Shown here in pieces: positions 27,974 through 38,778 of a stretch of 64,000 bases of DNA; the stretch's first letter is position 1, and each line of letters opens with the position of its first letter. Source of the DNA: Pseudomonas fluorescens (GTDB lineage: Bacteria; Pseudomonadota; Gammaproteobacteria; Pseudomonadales; Pseudomonadaceae); assembly GCF_003732425.1 (NCBI RefSeq), contig NZ_MOBX01000005.1, positions 1-64,000 of the forward strand, read 5' to 3'. Both the position numbers and the translations under genes were made by a program. The notes below the pieces were generated by a model. That model searched no databases. It was given only the letters and a program-made list of their open reading frames with translations, and was not told the origin of the DNA.

Positions 27974-28411
27974 ATGCAAGTGAAAGCCCTGATCGCCGCC
28001 ACGCTTTTCGCGCTACTGCCCAGCTCCAGCCACGCCACCAACCTGATGTACATGCCCTTCGAAACCGTGCTGTCGGACGCGATTCGCGCCGGGCGGCTGG
28101 ATGGCAGTGTGAAGTTCTATCTGCTTGGCAATGGGCCGCAGGGGACGCAGCAGTTGTTGCGGCGAGGGGTGGTCAGTGATTTGAAGACCAACGGTTTCAA
28201 CAAGAGCGATCACAACTCCTGCGAGTGGGTGTTGCAGTCGAATCTGATCAAGTTGCAGGCCGATGCCAAGCGGGTCGGCGCGAATGCGGTGGTGAATATC
28301 GTCAGTTACTACGACCAGCATGTGCGCAAGGATTTGAATACCTACGAGTGCCGGGCGGGGATCTTTGTCACGCGGGTGGCGTTGAAGGGGGATTTGGTGC
28401 GGTTGCCCTGA
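27974..28411 (+). CDS. Small secreted protein, paralogue of the preceding lipoprotein's C-terminal domain
   Basis: A 145-residue protein with a signal peptide ending near residue 21 (SSSHA) and no lipobox. The mature part carries DGSVKFYL, KTNGFNKSD, CEWVLQS, GANAVVNI, CRAG and VALKGDL, the same order as residues 160-267 of the protein encoded just upstream. Cys83 and Cys126 are 43 residues apart, as in the paralogue, and could form a periplasmic disulfide. The function is unknown. The ATG at 27974 is chosen because AAGGAG lies six bases before it; an ATG two codons earlier sits on that site. Confidence 0.72.
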   Translation: MQVKALIAATLFALLPSSSHATNLMYMPFETVLSDAIRAGRLDGSVKFYLLGNGPQGTQQLLRRGVVSDLKTNGFNKSDHNSCEWVLQSNLIKLQADAKRVGANAVVNIVSYYDQHVRKDLNTYECRAGIFVTRVALKGDLVRLP

Positions 28412-28436
28412 ACATTGTGTTGATTGAGCAGACGCC

Positions 28437-28499
28437 TTCGCGAGCAGGCTCGCTCCCACCTTGGAATGCGTTTCCCTGTGGGAGCGAGCCTGCTCGCGA
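28437..28499. repeat. Compact REP doublet (GGGAGCGAGCCTGCTCGCGA family)
   Basis: Right-type arm TTCGCGAGCAGGCTCGCTCC and inverted arm GGGAGCGAGCCTGCTCGCGA lie only about 20 bp apart, between the convergent secreted-protein and LysR genes, where they could form a terminator-like hairpin in both directions. Confidence 0.85.
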
Positions 28500-28515
28500 T
28501 TTGATTGCACAGCAA

Positions 28516-29418
28516 TCACGCCTTTGAGGGTTCGACCTTACGGGTGAGCAGTTCGACAAACGCCTTGGCCATCGGTGACTTCTGATCCTTACGCTGCACC
28601 AGCCACACCGCAGAAACAGCCTCTGGATCCAGCAATGGTCGATAGACCACACCGTCGATGCGCATGCGCTGATAGGACGCCGGCAATACCGAAACCCCCA
28701 GCCCCGCTGCGACCAGACCGATAATGGTCATTGCCTCCCCCGCCTCTTGGGCGAAGTGCGGGCTGAACCCGGCATCACGGGCCAGGCTGAGCAGTTGCGC
28801 ATACAGGCCGCTGCCGTAGCTGCGCGGAAAGAACACGAACGGTTCCAGCGCCAGCGCCGAGAGGAACAAGCCCTCCTCCGAGCCTTGCGCCAGTGGATGC
28901 TTGGAACCGAGCACGGCGACCAGCGGCTCGCGCATCAACTCGACCACGCTGAGCGAATCCGGCAAACCCAGCGGACGCATAATGCCCACCTCGATCGACT
29001 CATCGACCAGGCCCTCGGCAACTTGTGTGCTGCTCATCTCACGCAGGTTGAGGTGCACTGCCGGAAAACGCTGACGAAAGGAAAAGATTGCTTGGGGAAT
29101 AGTCGAGTTGAATGGCGCCGAAGAGGTGAAACCAATCTTCAACTCGCCCAGCTCACCGAGTTGCGCACGTCGGGCGACGTCGGCCGCTTTATCCACCTGC
29201 GCCAGCACCAGCCGCGCCTCTTCCAGGAAGAGCCGGCCGGCCTCACTCAGCTCGACCCGACGATTGGTGCGTTCGAACAACCGCGCACCGACCTCCTGCT
29301 CCAGCGCCTGAATCTGCTGGCTCAGCGGTGGCTGAGAAATCCCCAGCACCTGTGCAGCGCGGCCGAAATGCAGCTCCTCGGCAACGGCGATGAAGTAGCG
29401 CAGATGACGCAATTCCAT
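28516..29418 (-). CDS. LysR-family transcriptional regulator
   Basis: A 300-residue LysR-type regulator. The winged helix-turn-helix at 1-60 is typical (FGRAAQVLGISQPPLSQQI), followed by a substrate-binding domain from about 90. It is divergent from the MFS exporter gene at 29537 with 118 bp between, the standard arrangement for a regulator controlling its neighbour and itself. The effector is not evident. From memory, the pair matches PA5029-PA5030 of P. aeruginosa. Confidence 0.92.
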   Translation of the reverse strand: MELRHLRYFIAVAEELHFGRAAQVLGISQPPLSQQIQALEQEVGARLFERTNRRVELSEAGRLFLEEARLVLAQVDKAADVARRAQLGELGELKIGFTSSAPFNSTIPQAIFSFRQRFPAVHLNLREMSSTQVAEGLVDESIEVGIMRPLGLPDSLSVVELMREPLVAVLGSKHPLAQGSEEGLFLSALALEPFVFFPRSYGSGLYAQLLSLARDAGFSPHFAQEAGEAMTIIGLVAAGLGVSVLPASYQRMRIDGVVYRPLLDPEAVSAVWLVQRKDQKSPMAKAFVELLTRKVEPSKA

Positions 29419-29536
29419 GGAAACCTCATTAGGTCGTTAAAGCTATCAAACAGGTCGAACAATATATTGGATAGAAACATTAGCCAGCTATATGATTTTT
29501 TCATTGCCTGCCTGGCCGTGCCCTCCGAGGTCTGAA
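29419..29536. promoter_or_regulatory. Divergent LysR/MFS control region
   Basis: AT-rich 118-bp gap with an interrupted dyad, CTATC at 29443-29447 and GATAG at 29470-29474, and further AT-rich sequence (AATATATTGGATAG). LysR regulators usually bind such gaps, but no site can be fixed by eye. Confidence 0.4.
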
Positions 29537-30811
29537 GTGAAAACTGCTGTCGCGCCCCTTGCCCACGAAGTCCCGCCTGCTGCGGCGGACGATGTCGTCG
29601 CCGAACTGCAAGAGATCTACATCGAAAAAGGCACACCGATGTTCATGCGCACAGTGCTGGCGCTGTTCAGCGGCGGGTTCGCAACGTTTGCCCTGCTCTA
29701 CTGTGTGCAGCCGATGATGCCGCTGCTGTCCCACGAGTACGGGATCAACGCGGCGCAAAGCAGCCTGATCCTCTCCGTGGCCACCGGCATGCTCGCTATC
29801 GGCCTGCTGATCACCGGGCCGATCTCTGATCGGGTCGGGCGCAAACCGGTGATGGTGACGGCGCTGTTCGCGGCAGCGCTGTGCACCATGGCCAGCGCGA
29901 TGATGCCGAGCTGGCACGGCGTGCTGATCATGCGCGCGCTGATCGGGTTGTCGTTGAGCGGGCTGGCAGCGGTGGCGATGACCTATCTGAGCGAAGAAAT
30001 TCATCCGCAACACATCGGCTTGGCGATGGGCCTGTACATCGGCGGCAACGCGATTGGCGGAATGAGCGGGCGTTTGATCACCGGGGTGCTTATCGACTTC
30101 GTCAGCTGGCACACGGCGATGCTGGTGATCGGCGGTCTGGCGATGATTGCCGCAGCGGTGTTCTGGAAGATTCTTCCCGAGTCGCGCAACTTCCGTTCAC
30201 GCTCGCTGCACCCGCGCAGCCTGCTCGACGGCTTCACCATGCACTTTCGCGATGCCGGCCTGCCGTTGCTGTTTCTCGAAGCGTTCGTGCTGATGGGCGC
30301 GTTCGTCACCCTGTTCAACTACATCGGCTACCGCTTGCTGGCCGCACCGTACAACCTCGATCAGGTGTTTGTTGGTCTGCTGTCGGTGGTGTACCTGTCG
30401 GGGATCTACAGCTCGGCGAAGATTGGCTCGCTGGCCGACAAGCTGGGGCGACGCAAAGTGCTGTGGGCGACCATTGCGCTGATGTTCGCCGGCCTAGCGT
30501 TGACGATGTTTACGCCGCTGCTGCTGGTGATTGTCGGCATGTTGATTTTCACCTTTGGTTTCTTTGGTGCGCACTCGGTGGCGAGCAGCTGGATTGGCCG
30601 GCGCGCGACCAAGGCCAAGGGGCAGGCGTCGTCGTTGTATCTGTTCAGTTATTACGCCGGGTCGAGCATTGCCGGCACGGCAGGCGGGGTGTTCTGGCAT
30701 CTCGGCAGCTGGAACGGGATCGGCCTGTTTATCGGCTCGCTGTTGCTGATCGCGCTGCTGGTGGCGTTGAAGCTAGCGAAGTTGCCGCCACTTGGCGGTG
30801 TGAAAGCTTAA
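29537..30811 (+). CDS. MFS transporter (YnfM-type drug/aromatic compound exporter)
   Basis: A 424-residue major facilitator protein with twelve predicted helices starting near residue 42. The signature between helices 2 and 3, GPISDRVGRKPVM, and its half-repeat SLADKLGRRKVLW are clear. It resembles YnfM-like exporters. The start is GTG at 29537, with GAGG six bases upstream; a longer frame from 29492 has no ribosome site. The roughly 40-residue polar N-terminal extension before the first helix is unusual but open to re-assignment: an ATG at 29641 (MFMRTVLALF) would give the standard short N-terminus. Probably regulated by the divergent LysR protein. Confidence 0.87.
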   Translation: MKTAVAPLAHEVPPAAADDVVAELQEIYIEKGTPMFMRTVLALFSGGFATFALLYCVQPMMPLLSHEYGINAAQSSLILSVATGMLAIGLLITGPISDRVGRKPVMVTALFAAALCTMASAMMPSWHGVLIMRALIGLSLSGLAAVAMTYLSEEIHPQHIGLAMGLYIGGNAIGGMSGRLITGVLIDFVSWHTAMLVIGGLAMIAAAVFWKILPESRNFRSRSLHPRSLLDGFTMHFRDAGLPLLFLEAFVLMGAFVTLFNYIGYRLLAAPYNLDQVFVGLLSVVYLSGIYSSAKIGSLADKLGRRKVLWATIALMFAGLALTMFTPLLLVIVGMLIFTFGFFGAHSVASSWIGRRATKAKGQASSLYLFSYYAGSSIAGTAGGVFWHLGSWNGIGLFIGSLLLIALLVALKLAKLPPLGGVKA

Positions 30812-30814
30812 ATG

Positions 30815-30894
30815 CAAAAGATCGCAGCCTTCGGCAGCTCCTACAAGGAAACGCGAATCCCAATGTAGGAGCTGCCGCAGGCTGCGATCTTTTG
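30815..30894. repeat. REP doublet (TAGGAGCTGCCGCAGGCTGC family)
   Basis: AAAAGATCGCAGCCTTCGGC and TAGGAGCTGCCGCAGGCTGC arms face each other over a 20-bp spacer and can pair along about 30 bp. The element lies right behind the MFS gene and before the terminator. Confidence 0.85.
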
Positions 30895-30902
30895 ATCTTG
30901 AT

Positions 30903-30933
30903 AAAACGCCCGGCATTTAGCCGGGCGTTTTTT
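30903..30933. terminator. Bidirectional intrinsic terminator between the MFS gene and hemE
   Basis: AAAACGCCCGGC, loop ATTTA, GCCGGGCGTTTTTT: a GC stem flanked by A and T runs, so it can stop transcription from both convergent sides. Confidence 0.9.
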
Positions 30934-30945
30934 ATTGTGTCGCGA

Positions 30946-32013
30946 TCACTCGTGATACTGCGCCGACAGCTCATGCACCGCACGCAGAAACGCACCGGCA
31001 TGTTCCGGATCAACCTCAGGCGTAATGCCATGACCCAGGTTGAACACGTGGCCGCTGCCCTTGCCATAGCTGGCCAGAATGCGCCCTACCTCAGTGCGGA
31101 TCGCTTCCGGCTTGGCGTACAGCACGGTCGGATCCATGTTGCCTTGCAGCGCAACTTTGTCGCCAACACGGGCGCGGGCGTTGCCGATGTCGCAGGTCCA
31201 GTCCAGGCCGAGCGCGTCGGCGCCAGCGTCGGCGATGCTTTCCAGCCACAGACCGCCGTTCTTGGTGAACAGGATCACCGGTACTTTACGACCGTCATGC
31301 TCGCGGATCAGGCCGCTGACGATTTTCTTCATGTAGGCCAGCGAGAACTCTTGATACGCCGCCGCCGACAGGTTGCCGCCCCAGGTATCAAAAATCTGCA
31401 CCGCTTGCGCGCCGGCCATGATCTGGCCGTTGAGGTACGAGGTCACCGACTGCGCCAGTTTATCCAGCAGCAGGTGCATGGCTTGCGGGTTGTCGTAGAG
31501 CATCGCCTTGGTCTTGCGGAAGTCTTTCGACGAGCCGCCTTCGACCATGTAGGTGGCCAAGGTCCAGGGGCTGCCGGAGAAACCGATCAGCGGCACACGA
31601 CCGTTGAGCTCGCGACGGATGGTGCTGACCGCGTCCATCACATAGCCGAGGTCTTTGTGCGGATCAGGGATCGGCAGGGCCTCGATGTCAGCCAGGGTGC
31701 TGACGACTTTCTTGAAGCGCGGGCCTTCACCGGTCTCGAAGTACAGGCCTTGGCCCATGGCATCGGGGATGGTGAGGATGTCGGAAAACAGGATCGCCGC
31801 GTCCAGTTGTGGATAGCGGTCAAGCGGTTGCATCGTGACTTCGCAAGCGAATTCCGGATTCATGCACAGGCTCATGAAATCACCGGCCTGGGCGCGGCTG
31901 GCGCGGTATTCCGGCAGGTAGCGGCCGGCCTGGCGCATCATCCACACCGGGGTGACGTCAACGGGTTGCTTGAGCAGGGCGCGGAGGAAACGGTCGTTCT
32001 TCAGGGCAGTCAT
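30946..32013 (-). CDS. hemE: Uroporphyrinogen decarboxylase
   Basis: Cytoplasmic enzyme of 355 residues that decarboxylates the four acetate side chains of uroporphyrinogen III to give coproporphyrinogen III in heme synthesis. The N-terminal signature [16 protein letters not shown] is present, as are [12 protein letters not shown] (substrate-binding Asp) and [13 protein letters not shown]. Full length for the family. It lies downstream of gltD on the minus strand, separated by a REP doublet, and ends at a bidirectional terminator. Confidence 0.97.
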   Translation of the reverse strand: MTALKNDRFLRALLKQPVDVTPVWMMRQAGRYLPEYRASRAQAGDFMSLCMNPEFACEVTMQPLDRYPQLDAAILFSDILTIPDAMGQGLYFETGEGPRFKKVVSTLADIEALPIPDPHKDLGYVMDAVSTIRRELNGRVPLIGFSGSPWTLATYMVEGGSSKDFRKTKAMLYDNPQAMHLLLDKLAQSVTSYLNGQIMAGAQAVQIFDTWGGNLSAAAYQEFSLAYMKKIVSGLIREHDGRKVPVILFTKNGGLWLESIADAGADALGLDWTCDIGNARARVGDKVALQGNMDPTVLYAKPEAIRTEVGRILASYGKGSGHVFNLGHGITPEVDPEHAGAFLRAVHELSAQYHE

Positions 32014-32146
32014 GTCGGCATCCGGAAAAAAAGTGCGGGCATTTTCTCAGAGCGCGACGCAAAAGGCACGGATGCAGGTCAGCCTTTTGTCTATCGGGTC
32101 AATTTGTCGCGCTGGAAATGCTCTATTGGCAACACTGAAAAACAAC

Positions 32147-32236
32147 TGTGGGAGCGAGCCTGCTCGCGAAGAGGCCGGTACATCCAACATTGTAGTTGGC
32201 TGACAGACCGCTTTCGCGAGCAGGCTCGCTCCCACA
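32147..32236. repeat. REP doublet (GGGAGCGAGCCTGCTCGCGA family) between hemE and gltD
   Basis: TGTGGGAGCGAGCCTGCTCG and its inverted partner CGCGAGCAGGCTCGCTCCCA enclose about 45 bp. The whole 32014-32266 gap contains only this element and short flanks. Confidence 0.88.
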
Positions 32237-32266
32237 GGGTTATTGCATTTGGCTCAGGGCCCGGGT

Positions 32267-33718
<1,452 letters not shown>

Positions 33719-36700
33719 TCACTGCGGGTTGGCACGAGTGCTGGAAAGCAACGATTTCAGGTTGGCAGCCTTCGGCTTGACCAGCCAGAAACGGCGCAGG
33801 TAGTCATCGAGGTTTTCGGCGAGCTCACGACCCCACTCGCTGTCGGTTTCCGCGACGTACTCGTTCAGCACGTTTTGCAGGTGGCTGCGATAGGCTTCCA
33901 TCGCCTCGCCGCTGATCCGCTGGATTTCCACCAGTTCGTGGTTGACCCGGTCAACGAAGGTGTTGTCCTGATCGAGCACGTAGGCGAAGCCGCCGGTCAT
34001 GCCAGAGCCGAAGTTGTAACCGGTCTTGCCCAGAACGCAGACGAAACCACCGGTCATGTACTCGCAGCAGTGATCGCCAGTGCCTTCCACAACCGTGTGG
34101 GCACCGGAGTTACGCACGGCGAAACGCTCGCCTGCGGTGCCGGCGGCGAACAGCTTGCCGCCAGTCGCGCCGTACAGGCAGGTGTTGCCGATGATGGCGC
34201 TTTCCTGAGTCTTATAAACGCTGCCCTTCGGCGGCACGATGGTCAGCTTGCCACCGGTCATGCCTTTGCCGACGTAGTCGTTGGCGTCGCCTTCGAGGTA
34301 CATGTTCAGACCGCCGGCGTTCCACACACCGAAGCTCTGACCGGCAGTGCCCTTGAAGCGGAAGGTGATTGGCGCTTTCGCCATCCCCTGATTGCCGTGC
34401 TTGCGCGCGATTTCGCCGGAGATGCGCGCGCCGATCGAACGGTCGCAGTTGCAGATGTCCAGGTCGAATTCGGCACCGCTCATGTCGTTGATCGCCGACG
34501 TCGCCAGATCGACCATTTTCTCGGCCAGCAGGCCTTGGTCGAACGGCGGGTTGCGCTCAACACCGCAGAACTGCGGCTTGTCTGCCGGGATGTGATCGCT
34601 GCCCAGCAGCGGCGTCAGGTCCAGGTGATGTTGCTTGGCGGTCTGGCCTTCGAGGATTTCCAGCAGATCGGTGCGACCGATCAGCTCTTCGAGGGAGCGC
34701 ACGCCGAGCTTGGCCAGCCACTCACGGGTTTCTTCGGCGACGTAGGTGAAGAAGTTCACCACCATGTCGACGGTACCGATGTAGTGATCCTTGCGCAGCT
34801 TCTCGTTCTGCGTCGCAACGCCGGTGGCGCAGTTGTTCAGGTGGCAGATACGCAGGTATTTGCAGCCCAGCGCGATCATTGGCGCGGTACCGAAGCCGAA
34901 GCTTTCGGCGCCGAGGATCGCAGCCTTGATCACGTCGAGGCCGGTTTTCAGGCCGCCGTCGGTCTGCACCCGGACTTTGCCGCGCAGGTCGTTGCCGCGC
35001 AGGGTCTGGTGGGTTTCAGCGAGGCCGAGTTCCCACGGTGCGCCAGCGTATTTGATCGAGGTCAGCGGCGAAGCACCGGTGCCACCGTCGTAGCCGGAGA
35101 TGGTGATCAAGTCCGCGTAGGCCTTGGCCACACCGGCGGCGATGGTGCCGACGCCCGCTTCTGCTACCAGCTTCACTGAAACCAGTGCCTTCGGGTTGAC
35201 CTGTTTCAGGTCGAAAATCAGCTGCGACAAATCTTCGATCGAATAGATGTCGTGGTGCGGCGGCGGCGAAATCAGGGTCACGCCCGGCACTGCGTAACGC
35301 AGCTTGGCGATCAGCCCGTTGACCTTGCCACCCGGCAGTTGCCCGCCCTCGCCCGGCTTGGCGCCTTGCGCAACCTTGATCTGCAGCACTTCAGCGTTGA
35401 CCAGGTATTCCGGGGTTACACCGAAACGGCCAGTGGCAACTTGCTTGATTTTCGAGCTCTTGATGGTGCCGTAGCGTGCCGGGTCTTCACCACCTTCACC
35501 GGAGTTGGAACGCGCACCGAGGCGGTTCATGGCTTCGGCCAGGGCTTCGTGCGCTTCCGGCGACAAGGCGCCCAGCGAGATACCGGCGGAGTCGAAGCGC
35601 TTGAGCACCGATTCCAGTGGTTCGATTTCACTGATGTCGAGCGGCTTGTCGAGGGTCTTGACCTTGAACAGGTCGCGGATCATCGACACCGGACGGTTGT
35701 CCACCAGCGAGGTGTATTCCTTGAACTTGGCGTAGTCGCCCTGCTGCACAGCGGCTTGCAGAGTGTTGACCACGTCCGGGTTGTAAGCGTGGTATTCGCC
35801 ACCGTGGACGAACTTCAGCAGACCGCCCTGCTGGATCGGCTTGCGCGGACTCCAGGCTTCGGTGGCCAGCGCTTTCTGCTCGGCTTCGATGTCGACGAAA
35901 CGCGCACCCTTGATGCGGCTCGGCACGCCACGGAAGCTCAGGTCGCAAACTTCTTCGGACAGGCCGATGGCCTCGAACAGCTGCGCACCACGGTACGAAG
36001 CGATGGTCGAGATGCCCATCTTCGAGAGGATCTTCAGCAGGCCTTTGGTGATGCCTTTGCGGTAGTTCTTGAACACCTCGTAGAGGTCGCCCAGCACTTC
36101 ACCGGTACGGATCAGGTCGCCCAGCACTTCGTAGGCCAGGAACGGATAGACCGCCGAGGCGCCGAAACCGATCAACACCGCAAAGTGATGCGGATCACGG
36201 GCGGTCGCGGTTTCAACAAGGATGTTGGAATCGCAGCGCAGGCCTTTTTCGGTCAGGCGGTGGTGTACCGCACCGGTGGCCAGCGAGGCGTGGATCGGCA
36301 GCTTGCCCGGCGCGATATGGCGGTCGCTCAGAACGATCTGGGTACGTCCGGCGCGCACGGCTTCTTCAGCCTGATCGGCAACGTTGCGGATGGCCGCTTC
36401 GAGGCCGACGCTTTCGTCGTAGTTGAGGTCGATGATCTGCCGCTCGAAACCCGGGCGGTCGAGGTTCATCAGCGAGCGCCACTTGGCCGGCGAAATGACC
36501 GGCGAGCTGAGGATCACGCGCGAGGCGTGTTCCGGCGACTCCTGGAAGATGTTGCGCTCGGCACCGAGGCAGATTTCCAGCGACATCACGATCGCTTCCC
36601 GCAGCGGGTCGATCGGCGGGTTGGTGACCTGCGCGAACTGCTGGCGGAAGTAGTCGTACGGCGTGCGCACACGTTGCGACAGCACGGCCATCGGCGTGTC

Positions 36701-38164
36701 GTCGCCCATCGAACCCACGGCTTCATAGCCTTGTTCGCCGAGCGGACGCAGCACCTGATCGCGCTCTTCGAACGTGACCTGATACATCTTCATGTATTGC
36801 TTGAGCTGATCGACATCGTAGAACGCCGAACCGTGGTCGTTGTCTTCCATGGTCGCCTGAATGCGCAGGGCATTCTTGCGCAGCCATTGCTTGTACGGAT
36901 GACGGGATTTCAGACGGTTGTCGATCGCATCGGTGTCGAGGATCTGCCCGGTCTCGGTGTCCACGGCGAAGATCTGGCCCGGGCCGACACGGCCCTTGGC
37001 GAGCACGTCTTCCGGCTGGTAGTTCCACACGCCGATTTCCGAGGCGAGGGTGATGAAACCGTTTTTGGTGGTGACCCAGCGCGCCGGACGCAGACCGTTA
37101 CGGTCGAGCAGGCACACTGCGTAACGACCATCGGTCATCACTACGCCGGCCGGGCCGTCCCACGGCTCCATGTGCATCGAGTTGTACTCGTAGAACGCAC
37201 GCAGATCCGGGTCCATGGTTTCGACGTTCTGCCACGCAGGCGGAATGATCATCCGCACGCCACGGAACAGGTCGATGCCACCGGTGACCATCAGTTCAAG
37301 CATGTTGTCCATGCTCGAGGAGTCGGAACCGACACGGTTGACCAGCGGGCCGAGTTCTTCCAGATCCATCAGATCGTTGGTGAACTTGGTCCGACGGGCC
37401 TGCGCCCAGTTACGGTTACCGGTGATGGTGTTGATCTCGCCGTTGTGGGCGAGGAAGCGGAATGGCTGGGCCAGCGGCCATTTCGGCAAGGTGTTGGTGG
37501 AGAAGCGCTGGTGGAACACGCAGATCGCGGTTTGCAGGCGCTCGTCGCTCAGGTCTGGATAGAACGCGGCCAGGTCGGCCGGCATCATCAGGCCTTTATA
37601 GATGATGGTCTTGTGCGAAAAGCTGCAGATGTAGTGGTCGGAGTCGACGGCGTTGGCCACCGACGAACGACGACGAGCGCTGAACAGCTTGACCGCCATG
37701 TCCTGATCGCTCAGGCCTTCGCCGCCGATGTACACCTGCTCGATCTGTGGCAGGCGCTCAAGGGCCAGGCGGCCGAGGACGCTGGTGTCGATGGGCACTT
37801 TGCGCCAGCCGATCAGTTGCAGGCCTTCAGCGAGGATTTCGCGGTTCATGTTCTCGCGAGCGGCTTCAGCCTTGGCCGGATCCTGGTTGAAGAAGACCAT
37901 GCCCACCGCGTATTGCTTGGGCAGCTCGACGCTGAAGGTTTCCTGGGCAATGGCTCGCAGGAACGCATCAGGCTTTTGAATCAGCAGACCGCAACCGTCA
38001 CCGGTCTTGCCGTCGGCATTAATCCCACCGCGGTGGGTCATGCAGGTCAGGGCCTCAATGGCCGTTTGCAAAAGGGTATGACTGGGCTCGCCCTGCATAT
38101 GGGCTATCAGGCCGAAACCGCAGTTATCCTTGAATTCATCTGGTTGGTACAGACCTGCTTTCAT
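33719..38164 (-). CDS. gltB: Glutamate synthase, large subunit
   Basis: A 1481-residue enzyme. The class II glutaminase domain begins at Cys15 ([10 protein letters not shown]), exposed by removal of a short propeptide, and generates ammonia. The central and FMN-binding synthase domains follow ([20 protein letters not shown] near 1030), then the 3Fe-4S cysteines in [16 protein letters not shown], and a Gly-rich right-handed beta-helix at the C-terminus ([11 protein letters not shown]). Ammonia is channelled to the synthase site. The start is ATG at 38164; a GTG two codons upstream is possible. A promoter-like site lies about 110 bp upstream. Confidence 0.97.
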   Translation of the reverse strand: MKAGLYQPDEFKDNCGFGLIAHMQGEPSHTLLQTAIEALTCMTHRGGINADGKTGDGCGLLIQKPDAFLRAIAQETFSVELPKQYAVGMVFFNQDPAKAEAARENMNREILAEGLQLIGWRKVPIDTSVLGRLALERLPQIEQVYIGGEGLSDQDMAVKLFSARRRSSVANAVDSDHYICSFSHKTIIYKGLMMPADLAAFYPDLSDERLQTAICVFHQRFSTNTLPKWPLAQPFRFLAHNGEINTITGNRNWAQARRTKFTNDLMDLEELGPLVNRVGSDSSSMDNMLELMVTGGIDLFRGVRMIIPPAWQNVETMDPDLRAFYEYNSMHMEPWDGPAGVVMTDGRYAVCLLDRNGLRPARWVTTKNGFITLASEIGVWNYQPEDVLAKGRVGPGQIFAVDTETGQILDTDAIDNRLKSRHPYKQWLRKNALRIQATMEDNDHGSAFYDVDQLKQYMKMYQVTFEERDQVLRPLGEQGYEAVGSMGDDTPMAVLSQRVRTPYDYFRQQFAQVTNPPIDPLREAIVMSLEICLGAERNIFQESPEHASRVILSSPVISPAKWRSLMNLDRPGFERQIIDLNYDESVGLEAAIRNVADQAEEAVRAGRTQIVLSDRHIAPGKLPIHASLATGAVHHRLTEKGLRCDSNILVETATARDPHHFAVLIGFGASAVYPFLAYEVLGDLIRTGEVLGDLYEVFKNYRKGITKGLLKILSKMGISTIASYRGAQLFEAIGLSEEVCDLSFRGVPSRIKGARFVDIEAEQKALATEAWSPRKPIQQGGLLKFVHGGEYHAYNPDVVNTLQAAVQQGDYAKFKEYTSLVDNRPVSMIRDLFKVKTLDKPLDISEIEPLESVLKRFDSAGISLGALSPEAHEALAEAMNRLGARSNSGEGGEDPARYGTIKSSKIKQVATGRFGVTPEYLVNAEVLQIKVAQGAKPGEGGQLPGGKVNGLIAKLRYAVPGVTLISPPPHHDIYSIEDLSQLIFDLKQVNPKALVSVKLVAEAGVGTIAAGVAKAYADLITISGYDGGTGASPLTSIKYAGAPWELGLAETHQTLRGNDLRGKVRVQTDGGLKTGLDVIKAAILGAESFGFGTAPMIALGCKYLRICHLNNCATGVATQNEKLRKDHYIGTVDMVVNFFTYVAEETREWLAKLGVRSLEELIGRTDLLEILEGQTAKQHHLDLTPLLGSDHIPADKPQFCGVERNPPFDQGLLAEKMVDLATSAINDMSGAEFDLDICNCDRSIGARISGEIARKHGNQGMAKAPITFRFKGTAGQSFGVWNAGGLNMYLEGDANDYVGKGMTGGKLTIVPPKGSVYKTQESAIIGNTCLYGATGGKLFAAGTAGERFAVRNSGAHTVVEGTGDHCCEYMTGGFVCVLGKTGYNFGSGMTGGFAYVLDQDNTFVDRVNHELVEIQRISGEAMEAYRSHLQNVLNEYVAETDSEWGRELAENLDDYLRRFWLVKPKAANLKSLLSSTRANPQ

Positions 38165-38183
38165 AGACACTTTCTCACCAGGC

Positions 38184-38200
38184 TGCCTCTTTTCGAGGCA
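38184..38200 (-). other. Leader hairpin just ahead of gltB
   Basis: TGCCTC at 38184-38189 pairs with GAGGCA at 38195-38200 over a 5-base loop, 20 bases before the start codon. It may modulate ribosome access. No larger riboswitch-like fold was seen in the roughly 100-base leader. Confidence 0.35.
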
Positions 38201-38273
38201 AATTTCTTTTCAATTCAACCACTTGCATCCTGCGCCGAACGTACGCCGGCTTGGCGGGGGCAAAAGGGTGGTC

Positions 38274-38302
38274 ATTGTACACAGCGACACAGAGGCTCAC
38301 AA
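38274..38302 (-). promoter_or_regulatory. Candidate sigma-70 promoter of gltBD
   Basis: Read on the minus strand, TTGTGA (38302-38297) and TACAAT (38279-38274) are 17 bases apart, 4/6 and 5/6 matches to consensus. The predicted start near 38267 gives a leader of about 100 bases. Confidence 0.5.
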
Positions 38303-38443
38303 ATTTGACGACGAAATGTCGCAAATTCATGTCGCATTTGTGAAAGGTTTAAAGCGATCTGCTGTGCTAGTCAAAACTTTTTTAATTTTGACCGCAACGA
38401 CTCAAAGACTACTGTGACGCAGACACCACAAGGCACGCGACCG

Positions 38444-38710
38444 CAGGGACGGTTGGCGCTTGCTGGCGAACCGCGTTGCACGCCAACGTGCGCGAGGCAA
38501 GGCGCGGGATGCTGCCAATGGTTGTTCCATTGGCAAATCCCGCAACGCAGCCTCGCGCACGTTGGCGCGCAACCCGAAGGGACGCGCCCCATTTTTCGCT
38601 GGGCAGCGTTGCTCGGAACTTATTTGGAAAAACCAAACTGCGTTCCTCGCGCCTTGCCCAGCAAAAAATGGGGCGGCGTCGCGGTCGTCAGCAAGCGCCA
38701 ACCGTCCCTG
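38444..38710. repeat. Three-arm palindromic element (closing stem plus two long hairpins)
   Basis: A perfect 22-bp inverted repeat closes the element (38444-38465 with 38689-38710; core GGGACGGTTGGCGCTTGCTG). Inside lie two separate long hairpins. Arm 1: 38481-38498 with 38550-38567 (18 bp perfect), then 38504-38510 with 38537-38543, then GCCAATGG with CCATTGGC around a TTGTT loop. Arm 2: 38585-38596 with 38664-38675, 38598-38605 with 38655-38662, GGAAC with GTTCC, and TTTGG with CCAAA. Together they make a cloverleaf-like three-way junction. All reading frames here look spurious. It could be a structured RNA, a MITE-like mobile repeat or a protein-binding site; it matches none of the REP families in this window. 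Confidence 0.8.
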
Positions 38711-38751
38711 GAGGCAGCGCGCACTCGTAGAAATTTTGAGGTGCTTGGAGA

Positions 38752-38772
38752 GGCGGCCTGGGTAAGGCCGCC
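38752..38772 (-). terminator. Possible weak terminator after the damX-like gene
   Basis: GGCGGCCT and AGGCCGCC form an 8-bp stem over a 5-base loop, seven bases past the stop of the damX-like gene. The following minus-strand sequence has only a short T run later (CAAAATTTC), so termination may be inefficient. Confidence 0.4.
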
Positions 38773-38778
38773 GAATCT

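Noticed and set aside
27019-28411. Excinuclease ATPase subunit
   Set aside because: The label attached to this family in some databases is not supported: both proteins are small and exported and have no Walker motifs.
35252-38308. Open frame of 1018 codons on the plus strand opposite gltB
   Set aside because: It is the complement of gltB in high-GC sequence, with low-complexity His, Arg and Gln-rich translation and no family motif.
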